Assembly: GCA_037074705.1 (NCBI GenBank)
Contig: CM073590.1
Coordinates: forward strand, 6,074,001 to 6,138,000
Reading direction: 5' to 3'
From: Zhengitettix transpicula
Taxonomy: Eukaryota; Arthropoda; Insecta; Orthoptera; Tetrigidae
Length of the DNA: 64,000 nucleotides
A program made the position numbers and the translations under genes. Shown piece by piece: positions 35,375 to 47,600 of the stretch (its first letter is position 1; every line of letters starts with the position of its first letter). Under the pieces are notes generated by a model. It was given only the letters and a program-made list of their open reading frames with translations. It did not search any database and was not told where the DNA came from.

Positions 35375-35692
35375 CTACTGTAAAGGATTTCCAGCGTGCT
35401 GCTGTGGTGCAGATCTCTGCCTTGGTACCCTGGCATATATTACACGGAGATTCTCGTCACGGAAGAAGTCACTACTACGGCGCCATTCAGCTCGTTCCTC
35501 TCCTTTTATCCTTCGACGACGATCAACATAACTCACAACACAGCTTGCCGGTACCCAAATAAGTGCAGTGACTAAAATCACTGTCCCAACAATATTATCC
35601 CTCAGAAATAGTAAAACTTTGTTTATATTGATATCTTCAATTATATCCCAGAATCTCTCTACCACATCTTGTATTGTCTTTTCACACAGTCC
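35375..35692 (-). CDS. Tace: Tace exon 13: CANDIS, transmembrane helix, cytoplasmic tail
   Basis: Acceptor [31 protein letters not shown] is the juxtamembrane helix. A hydrophobic segment ([19 protein letters not shown]) is followed by the stop-transfer DRRRR and a 49-residue basic tail ending in NPLQ and TAG at 35375-35377. The tail lacks the long proline- and serine-rich extension of mammals. Confidence 0.93.
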   Translation of the reverse strand, partial: GLCEKTIQDVVERFWDIIEDININKVLLFLRDNIVGTVILVTALIWVPASCVVSYVDRRRRIKGEERAEWRRSSDFFRDENLRVIYARVPRQRSAPQQHAGNPLQ

Positions 35693-38600
35693 CTGGAACA
35701 ATGATGAATAAGTTATCCCAGTTCATTAATTATTTCATTTTTATAATCCTTAGCCTCACAATGTTAACATTCTCATATCACTTATCAGTACTAGGGGGAA
35801 ATAGCAATAACAATAAAAATCAGATAAATTTTCTTATTAATGTTGATATAAATTTATTACAATTAAGGATTTTAATGTTATATCAACAACCAAATATTAA
35901 TTCATTCTTGTAAATTTTGAATTCTACAAGGAATAATTGATATGATTACATGTTATCAAGTATACCATTTACTATAACAGAGGAAATGACAAGACTGTGG
36001 AAAATGTCTGGGATGAGTTGAGACAAATATCTGTAAAGAACAAAATCCTTTGCCCTTTGCTTTCCAAGACTGACATTATTCAATCACCTAATATCAACCT
36101 AGTGATATGTTGCAGCTACATATGATGTCAGAGAAAGTATAATCAGAAAAAATCATTTGGAGGTATTCCAAATATTAAATGACTCCCAGGGCTTATTTCT
36201 GAGAAATATCAGACAAAACCGACAAAACATTAGATTGACAGGCTGCGTAACACTGAAAGAACTTGTAATAAAAATCCAAAGCTGGCTGCAGGTTAAAATG
36301 GACACATTTTAATACAGGTGTATTCTGCATGCATTTCAAATATAAGAAATGGGGGCAGAGGGGTGTATAACTTGCAAGTCGCATCAAGGTAAAAAGTGCA
36401 GATGAACATGTATATAGTAGAAAAAATTATAAGGGAGTAAGTAGAAAAATATAATTTTCCTATAATCAATCAATTTGTGAAAATAATGCCTTGTGATTAA
36501 CATAATTGTGTCCCAAAAAATGTAAATATGGTAATTTTATATGATGTGGAGTGTCAACATGTTAACATTATTTTTTAAGTGTTTTTCTGACATTATTATT
36601 TAACTATTTCTATGATAACATGAAATGTGCTTTTATTATTATGGACATCACACAATTTATAAAAATAAGTAGAAGACACAAAAAGCTGCATACTGCCACC
36701 TATAACTAATTATTGGAAACAATATTTGCTAGCAAAATCATGTCCTTGTAGTGTGAAAGTGTAATGAAACACATGAACTTTAATTATTTATTGCATATGT
36801 TTCATCAATGTATTTTTTTTATTATTTTAACTTTATACATTAGCAGAAATTTTGTAAAAGCTCTTACAGAATTGTTTTGACTTACGGTGCTGCAACAAAG
36901 ACGGACTTATGAACACCTGGCACTATTGTCCAAGGATTTTGGGAAGGGACGAATGGTCTACCTGACATTGCTGAGAATTAAGTATGTAGATCTCATCCTC
37001 TGCTATGTGCCAAAAACACGTAATATCACCCTGAGGAGGTGCCACGTCTCCTGTTCTAAGCCTAAGCAAAAGTTTCCTTTTACAATTGTATAAATAAGTT
37101 TTATTCAAATAACATTCATTTGTGAATAAAGTAGTAGAATTGAACAATTTATTCACTGACGCCCATTTCCCTATAATTAAGGCAATTAATTTTCGGCAAT
37201 TAAAATAAAACATATACCCATTACAGAATGTTACCATATCAACATGATGTTTGAGATGTAATAAGAAAAAACTTTATCAGAGATAATATTACATTTGACT
37301 TACAGCCACAATGTTAAGGCAGAAGGGCACTTATTTTCTGAAGGAGGAGGCTTACATCTCCTAAAGTTTTAAGAACTCTACTCGGACCAACATAGTGACA
37401 CCGGCCCACAATTTTAGGTAAAGTAGCCATTCTGTCTCTCTCCTGTCCAGTCAATTATTTTTAAGTCACACCAATGTCAAATGATCTTACTGCTTATACC
37501 TTGTTACAAAATCCTTGAATGCATGGGGTTCCATCAGGCAGAATGTCCATTGGATCTACAGGGAAACATGTATCGTTAAGATTCATTCGACAACAGCGTT
37601 TGCAGGCATCACCAACTGCAAATAAAATGATTTATAAATAATAATTAGTTTCAAAATCAGTTCAAAAACTAGTAGTTAAAGACAATGTGCCAGATATAAT
37701 GCATAATGTTGCAAATACTTACAAAGTATATGTGGTATACAAAAGTACAACATATACCTTAATATTTAATAACTATGTTGTGTAAAATTAATTAGCTGTT
37801 TATTCCACTTTTATAAATAAGACAGAGTTATTTAAATAATTTCTGAAATAATTAAAAAATATAAAATGTGCATCACATTGATGTAAATTATTTAGTGGGT
37901 TTTTCCTCACTCATAACAATACAAACACATTCTAACTATATTCAGTGATAAAAAAAAATTCATACTTGTGTCACACATGCAGGTCAACAAGCCTTGAGTT
38001 TCACAATATGGCACACATTTTCCTCTGCGACACTGTCCCCTTTCTAAACAACCAGTGCCATCAGTCATGGGAGGACTTCGAGGACATTCAGATGATGCCC
38101 CTGTGCAACGTGACTCTTGTTCACATGTAGCATATTGAGCATCTCGGCACTTGATACCTGATGGCATATACTGGCAGTTCTGACAGCACGGAGAGTTTTT
38201 ATCACTGTCACATACAAAAAAAATCATAGAAAATACTGTTTCAATTTCAAAACTAGTATCAAAACTATGTACACAAAATGCTTCATATGCTCCAAAAATG
38301 TATAATATAAATAAATCTTAAAATTGTAAACATAATAATTGTTAGTGAGAAAACTTTCATGTTTTCAATGGTAATATAAAACATATAAAGGTTAAAAGAG
38401 AAAATAGTACAAATATTAAAGCAAGATGTAATGTGAAATATCTCCATTACTGAAGTACTTTACTATAAATTAATATATCTGATATTAACAAAAATTAATA
38501 CCTGCACACTGCCCCTTGATTTCTACGCAGCTTACAATTTTTATCACAACATGCGTCATTATCCTCAGTACCCAATAATCCAGCATCACATTCTTCATCT

Positions 38601-41600
38601 CCTTCAACACGTAAATTGCCACAAAATGATTCTTCAGGCTCTGAGAAACATCTACCTGATTTAGCCTGCAGGACTTTACGAATTGATCTAAGACTGCATG
38701 GAGAAAACCTCTACACAATAAAAAATACAAATCAGTGTTTAAGAATACCAAAATCAAATAGCAAGAGACAGAAATCAACCTAATATATTTACCTTATTGT
38801 TAACATCATATCCGCTAACACTATATGTGTACATCAAATACGATCCCCCTTGACTTGCACTGGGACTACATTCAGGAATATCTGGATCATGTTCTGATCC
38901 CCAGTTGTGCCCAAACTCATGAGCTGTAACCAAATCTGCTTCTCGTGTTATAACTCTTTGTCCATAATGGTTACGACTTGAACTCAGACCAGAATTCAAG
39001 TACAAAGTATACCCATTTTTGAAGTACTCTAAAAATAAATATATTGACATATATGTTGAATGTCTAGACATATAATTACTAAACAAATGGTGCTGGAACT
39101 AAACTAAATAATAACAAACATTCTATATAATAAATAAGTAACAATTATCAAATACAGTAAAAATAACATGCTTCAATAGAATAAATTCATTGCAGCTTCA
39201 TTTCATTAAAGCTGCAACTAATTCACAGTTATATTCCTTTGAAAGCAATATGAAAATAACAAAAATTTATACACATTCTCAAAAATATATAACATGAACA
39301 AATTCAATTGAAAAAATTATTATTGATTTTCACGGCTAACCTTTGACCCAATTCTATATGCTTTAGCTTTTTAACCGTTTTTTTTATCATTCTTGTATTT
39401 CTATTAAAACGCAAGACTAATAAATAGTGAATAAGAAGTATTGCAATGAAGGGATTAAATATGATCACAACATATGTAAAGTACACAAATGTTTTGGCTA
39501 ACATCAACTAAACGACATAGAAATAAAAAATATGAATATAAGACACTGATAGTGACAACACACAATTCTTTTAAACAATCCACATCATACTTAAAAATTA
39601 GTAAATAACCAACAGAATTCTGTGTACTGATAACTTAAGTCAGCATTACTAATACAAATGTCTTAAAATATTCATAGAAATAGTCAGTAAAAACAACACT
39701 TTCAATATTAACCAAATTTCACATTAAATTTAAAATTCAATGGAACTTATGAAAAAAATATAGACAACAGAAAATAAAACTACAATTTACAGTGTTAAGC
39801 AAGCATTTCAAACAATTAGATAGTTTTATAACATAAACAGTTTTGACAAGCTATTATACCTTTCATCATGCAATTAATATTTTGATGCCATTTAGTTGCA
39901 AATAAAATAATATGAACGAAAATGAAATTATAGGAGAAAGAAATGAATAATAAGAGAAAAATTGTTCTCATGCTAGTAAAGTGTATAACATGAAACAAAA
40001 CCTCAATTTCAGCACAACTCTATTGCAGCACTATTCAGCTAACCTGGTGTACAAATTCCTCCTACTGAGTTGCGCCGAGGTGAGCCAACATAAGCTAGAC
40101 CTAATATACCACCCTCAAATTTGAGATCAGTGAAGAGATGAGCTAAGCAGAAATCTTTGTGGCTGTATTCACGACTGAAAACCTGGATAGTAAATAGCAA
40201 GTTGAGAATAATAAATAATGTCATATTTATCAAACAAGTGAACAAGCTATTAATCAAATTCAAAAGACAATAAAACTCCTCAGGAAATTCAGTTTAGAGA
40301 AATAACATTATATTAATGAATGTAAGCTTTCCCAGAGTAAATTATTAATAATTTATTGCCATTAAGCATTGATTGCTAAAAAATTATCAAACATTATATT
40401 AGTTTATACATTTGTTTGTCTGTTATGTGAAAGTGTTTATCTGCTCTCAACATAACCTGTACTGTTTAGTATTAAAAGAAACTTCAATTTATTATATATG
40501 ATATAACAAATTTAATTATACGAAAATGAAATTAGCAAATGAATAATATGCAATAAAAAGTAGAAAAAATATACTGGTAGATTAGATTAATCTTTTGCAT
40601 AGGGTCATGAAGCTATATGTTAATCTAATTCAATAATACATAAAAAAAATTAAACGTGCAGCCATGGAAATAAATAATGAAGATAGCACAGAAACACGAA
40701 CAATTTAATAATAAATAAATATTAGATAATTCGGACAGGTAGTCCAACTCCATTATAATACAATATTACAAAAGATTTATAAACTTGGTAAAAATTGTAC
40801 AACTTGAACTTGATTGAGGCACAAACAACAGAATAAGTTGGACTGTAAGCCAATTAAAGACTAAAAATGAAGAAATATACACAATTATAATGACTGCAAT
40901 GTTGATTGTATTCATAAGAAAATATGAAAAGCCTACATAAAAATAATTGTGTGACGAATAGAGGGTATATACACATTCTAAGTTATACAGAAAAAACTTT
41001 GTTCAGAATTTAAGTCAACATGTTTCTGCCAATTACATGATTCAAACACAGAAATGTAATTTATTTACAATTATTCAACAAGGAAAACAGAAAACTGCAG
41101 AAAATTTAGCAAAGAAGTAGAATTCAAATACAATCAAACATATCTGAATACTAAATTATAATTGATAACCTAATATAATCTCCTTTAGCAAAAGGCAAAA
41201 TTTATCCCCATCAACAATAATGAGATATCTTGATGAATGTAATCATTCACTAAAAATATTGAGTCAATTGTTTAAACAAAATTCTGTGAAATTTATATTA
41301 ATAAATGACAATTATTAGAAAATTAGAATTTTTTTTCACATTAAGGGATTCTGTAACAATTAAGCACCACAGATATTAAAGCACCTCAAAAATAAAGTAT
41401 GACCACCCATCACCTAGAAAATTTCTAACTAAAAAGAAAATAGCTACTGAAGTTGAGACCATTTGCACAAATTCCTCCCTTTGAACTGATACGAGGTGAA
41501 GCTACATATGCCAATCCAAGAACAGATGAGTCAGGCATCTGAAAAGTTTGGTGTGTGAAAAGATGAGCCAAACATAAATCAGAAGTCCTATAATGTCTGG

Positions 41601-44600
41601 AAAAAACCTGAAATATATCAATACAAAATTATTATGTGATCAGGCAAAGAGCTTTGCATTTGTAATATTTTCTGATGTTCAACAAAGTAATATAATCAAA
41701 TATTATATTTAACACATTCTTAATAAGTCATCAGTATAATAATGCACAATTTCTAATTAAAATTACTCATAACTTCTAATAATTTGTTAAAAATTATGGC
41801 ATAATGACTTAAAAAGAGAAAACTGGAACAAAATTGTCAGAATTTTGCATATGATGTCTGTTTCAATTAAACAATTTTTCAATAGCATTATTATGAAGAA
41901 AAATTAACTCCTCCCATAGGTCTCGTACCATTAACCTTAAAATCAATACTAGCTAGTACAAGTCAAAATGCTAAAAGCATTAACATGTTCACCATTTACA
42001 TGCTTCAAATGTAAAAAAGTCATCTCACAAGTTCTCAAATTCAACATGAGTATTACACAGACATTGGGTAAGTTACTGACAAAATTGATTATTCCTTACA
42101 CATTCATCAGCAAGTGAAAGAATTGAAAGTAGTCACCAAGTTAGAATATGTATCTTTCAAATGGGTCAGTGAGGTTCTATATAGTTATAGTAACAGATGG
42201 ACACATGGTAAATGCCAAGTTTTTCTCTATACTTGAAGTGTCTAGGGAAGAACATGTCTGTGGTTTAACTTGATGTTTAAAGAGATTTTACATAGCATAT
42301 ATGTAGTACACCAGTATTAATAAATTTTTATTTTGTTTAATTTTATTTTAATAATATCTTCCCATTTAATTTTAACAATCTCACTCTGTGTAATATAAAT
42401 TGTCTTCCTCAATTTCAAACTAACAACAAATTTTGAAACTGTAATCCTTTTCAAATTTAACTTGTCTGTAAATATATGACCTCTTCCAATCTGTTTAATA
42501 AAAATTCACACCACAGAATAGTAAAATTGCTACATGACAAAGTATAAACCTGATGTGTGCTAAAGGCTCATTTTTTAACTGCTTCATTAATCTGAATTGG
42601 AAATTTGTTGACAATGGAGCAATGAAACCACCAATTGACATTATTCAGGTATTCCATTGTCTATGTCTGGAAAAGAGTGAGGTAGAGAGATGAAGTGTAA
42701 GTGTGTTGGTGATAAAATATGAGAAAAAGAAAAAAGTTAAATCCAACATTACAAAAAGCAAGATCTATCTGCAGGGATAGAAGAATTACGAATCAGAGTT
42801 GGAGCAAATGAGTCTGAGCACTCCTTAAAAAAATACACCTACCATATTCAGTCAATTTTAGTTGGTTAGTAAGGCACTAGCAACTGAAGAAATATGGGAC
42901 TATATTGATTTTCAAATGAGAGCCAGTTTGACCTTGAAGGTCTTCCTTGCATCGACAAATCAAATTTGTGAGACTTTGTCACATATTATTGTCCTCGCAG
43001 CTGCAGTAAGGGTCGGTTGTCATTCATTATTGACAATGTGGCAACAATCATCTAATTCTCTGATCTTGTTTGCTGTCAGTCAAAATGGCTCCCATTTGAA
43101 ACAGGCTATAGACACAGGCCCACAGTATCCGTGAACATGTGTTGTTTGTTGGGTCTACTAGAGGGGCATTAACTTTTTGTGTTCACAGTGCAGAAGGACT
43201 GATGTCCAGAAAACTTTAAAACTGGGTGAGGGACTATTTTCTCTAAATATTTGATCAACATTAAACTTATGTTCTCAAATCAAATAATTTCAAATATCCT
43301 GTATGTTGATGTCATCTCCCAACCCAAATGGGTGCTAAATATCGACTTTCCGCCAAAAAAAACCCTTCCAAAGCAAGGATATAAATAATAACTTCAGTGA
43401 ATAAATTCACAAAAGTGTTGCAGCAACTTACTTTGAGAATTTAAATTTGCTCACAGACACTACTGACTAAATGTCAGCCGATAGTTCAGTTGGGTTGGGT
43501 TGTATTTACGCACACTATGCCGACTTAACTGTTTGGTTTGGTAGAGGTGCGCACAATGCCAGATTTTTAGTCAGCCGATTGCTTGCATTCAGTTGCACAA
43601 CAAAGTTGTACTAATTTACAGCTTGTGTCCATTGTAGTTAATACTACAAGATCTGTTATTATTGCAATTATTATAAGACAAATATGACAGAGAACAATGA
43701 TGAAGAGAAATCGTGAATTATAATGTGAATATGGACAAATAGCGACAAATTTTAAACTAATACCAGTACCTGCATTTATAATATTTCTTTGGCAAATTTT
43801 AAGTACAATCTCAAATAACATTTCTGTAATATGACGTTTGTGATATATCAGACATTTTGGAACATACTTCAGCCACTGTAAATGGCAGAGATACAAGAAG
43901 AGACTTCCTAGAATAAAATAACAGATGAATTTTCCTAACATCATTGGGGCATAAATATTCTTATATTGAATTTTGTATTCCTATTATTAAAGCTTGCTGT
44001 GCTTTCCATAATTATGTGTTAATTATAGATGGAGTAAAATTCAAAGATATACTCTATGATTGCCCAATGAATAGCGATAATACAAAAAACTAAGGAAGAA
44101 GTAATATGACTGATGTACGGCAATATTTCAAGTCATATTTTACTTCTCCTCAAGTTTCTGTTTCATTTCAGTATGACAAAGTGTAAGTGCGTAATATCAA
44201 TGTTATAATAAAGTTTAATAAAAACTTTAATTAAGTGATAATGTTTTTAAAATTTTCTATGTAATTTACTTAATAATGTCTATATACAATTTTAATGAAG
44301 TAATGATGCTTTAAAATGTTCTATGTAATTTATTTCTTAACATAATTACAATATACATTAATGAATAGTTATGTATTTTCATTTCTCCTCACCATGCAAT
44401 TAACTCCATTCAGGAACATTTCCACATACTTCTTCACAGTTTTTTTATCTGAATATTCTTTTAAACCATCTTATACAAAACCAGTCTCTTCAATTTCATC
44501 TATGAATTTTCTATTGTCATGTCATTAATTAATGCCATTGTCAAAAACAAAGTATTACAATAATATGTCTCAAAGCTAACATATTTGTGGCAAGGAGTCA

Positions 44601-47600
44601 CACACTCCACATGATTGTCATCGACTGAAGTCAGCGAGTGTGTGCACTCTCATTGTAGTCCATACTGAATAGCAATTGGCCAATAGTTGGCCAACCTTTT
44701 GGTTGTATGGGAATCAGTGAGCTTATCCAACTAAAAATTGGTCAGCCTATTGGTCAACTACAATCGTTTCAGTGTGCACACTCCAATTAAGTATTCATAC
44801 TAACAAGCAACCAACTAAACTGTCAGATGACTAAAGTCATTAGTGTGTGGTGGCCCTAACAGTTATATAATTTGAGAAACTAGAGTTTTTTAAACTGGAA
44901 AATATGTAATTCTTAAATATAGATCATGTCTATGAAAATTAATGAGAACGACAGATATCATTCAGAGATATTATTATAAAGAGCGTAAGTTTTCCCGACG
45001 TATATTCTGCATAAAGAGTTCTCGGGGTTCCGGTCGGGTAACGTGATTTGAGCACTAACAGTTCACCTGACGAAGATGGTGGTGTCAGCCATGGAAACGT
45101 TGTGCTCAAATCATGTAATAGCGATTGGAAGGGGACGGACCAATTGCTATTACTTACGGACCAGACCTGAAAACTCCTGATTGTCTTGACGGAGTATATA
45201 ACACACACTTCCAGAATCTCGACAACAGTTCACCTGACGAAGATGGTGGTGTCAGCCATGGAAACGTTGTGCTCAAATCATGTTACCCGACCGGAAACCC
45301 GAGAGCTCTTTATACAGAGATAATATTGTTCCATTGCCATATTCAGAGAACAAATATTGTACAGAGTGCTACTGACAAAAATTAGATTTAGGCAGGGAGG
45401 TAAGAATAATAGACCAAAAGAATGCCAATTTAAATTGAGGAATGTCTGGGGAGGAAAAATTAGTGATAAAGCTATTCAAAGACACAATAACTAAATGAAA
45501 ACAAATAAATGACTGGAATGTTCAAAATTTGTTGCAATATTGCATTACAATATTTCATGTAACCATATTCTTCTGAACACAATACAAAAAACTCTTTCCT
45601 TTCTTTAAATATTCATTCTCTCAGCCTATAATTATTACCTCCATGTTAAGATCTAATTTATCTGATACATCCAGTTTTCATATTTATTATACAAATCAGA
45701 ATAATCAAACAATATTTCTCTCAATAGAACAGTATGATAAAATGTTAAGAAAATGATGCTACTATACAGTTGTAACTTACCTCCAACAAATTACGAACAT
45801 CCCATTTGTCTCTAATCATATTGTAATGGGCTTCACCTCCACGTACCCTAGTAGGCTCACTATGCACAACTATCTTTTTGATGACAAAACCCATTCCTTT
45901 AAATCCATCTTGTTCCTGACGATCTTGCCAGGTTGTATCATTGTAAATTTTATGAACTCGATCAATTAGACTAATCTGCATAGAAGATGTAATTAAAATG
46001 TTAATGGTAAAATTAAAGAAGAAATATTGTTAACTATTATACAATTCAGGTAATATGAATATTCTGCACATTTTTCAACTAATAATATATTACATCACAA
46101 TAGTTTGTCTAGATAGAAAAAATTTGGTTAGTACAGGATCTCCACCAAAATAAAATTAATCAACAAATTTTTAATCTACATGTCACCAGGTAATGTTGTT
46201 ACAGATTTTTCCTCCAAATAAATCCAGAACAGCACAGAATATTAATAAATTATTAAATAAAAATTGTTGGTGACAATAAAAAATCTCTCTGTATAAAAAA
46301 TTTCACACTTTCAAAGTGCATTCTAAAACCTTATTCCTTATCATTTTAATTATATGCAATTAATTCAAAATTATGTCCAAAACACTACAGAAATTGAAGT
46401 AACAGTTTGCAAAACAAATAGAAAACTTAAAAAACCTATAAATTAATATCTAAAGCAAATATAATATTGATCAATTCGCTAAAAGACAAAGGTAAAACAA
46501 ACCAGCACAACATTTCCTCTACTTATCCACAGAACTCATAAGGTGCAACCCTTAATGGCTGTATTTTGGCCAATTTATCAATATTCAATTTTTATCAGGA
46601 ATATATTTCATTCATCTAATGCAAATAATTAAATTCATTCTTCAATTAATGAGGAACTTCAGCTAAAATATATGTAAAAAAACTTCCAAAAAAATGAATA
46701 ATGCCCGACATATTTAAAAAATTGTATAAAATGGCAATTATAAAAAAACATTTTCAGTGCACACATATTCATTGCAAAACATTAATGCACCATCATCCTT
46801 TTTGCATATTAATGGAAGATCACAGCCATGAAAAGATGTATTTTGTGTCAGATAACAAACTACTTCACAGAAAGGTCAGAGAGATCCCTGAGTATGAGTC
46901 TGTATACAAAAGTAGATGCCTACTCAGTAAATTAGTAAAATATAAATTCATTGAATTGAGAATTGATTGTCCTCATTACATGGATCCACATATTAAATAA
47001 AGGGTTCTTCAAGACTCTTGAACCAAATTTTCCTATGAAAACTATCATTGCAGGTATTGATAGTTACAATATACTTTTAACAAAAAATTAATAAAACTGT
47101 GGATAATTTAAAATGTAAGAATGTTTATGGTGTAAAAGAATGTGTTCAAATTCAAAGAGAAATTGTTAATTATTGATAGTTAAACCAATGAACTTGTGCT
47201 AATTAGTTTTGATGTCAAATTCCTCTTTACAAATATACCATTTGAAATTGTGTTAAAATTGGGGATTAAAAGTGGGGAACTGGCATGGAAAGTAGCTATA
47301 TAAAAAGTAAACAGATATACATGGAAGGTCCATGCGTATGTCTGGAAAATGAGTATTTTAAGTATAATAATGAGTTTTTTAAACTACTTAATGGGATAAC
47401 AATAAGAGCTCATTTGAAAATGAATGTGGGGGGAATCTAGATGAATTGTGCATTGGATAAGGTGTTGAGTGAAACTGATTCTATTAATTAAGTATATTGA
47501 TGATATTTTGGCAATCATTAATGTAAATCAATTGCTGAACAAAAAGCTTAATAATATTTATACAAGGTATATATATTAAATTTGAAAAGAATAGTTATTG

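Noticed and set aside
42862..43134. 90-codon plus-strand frame in Tace intron 7
   Set aside because: No domain; not related to exon 8.
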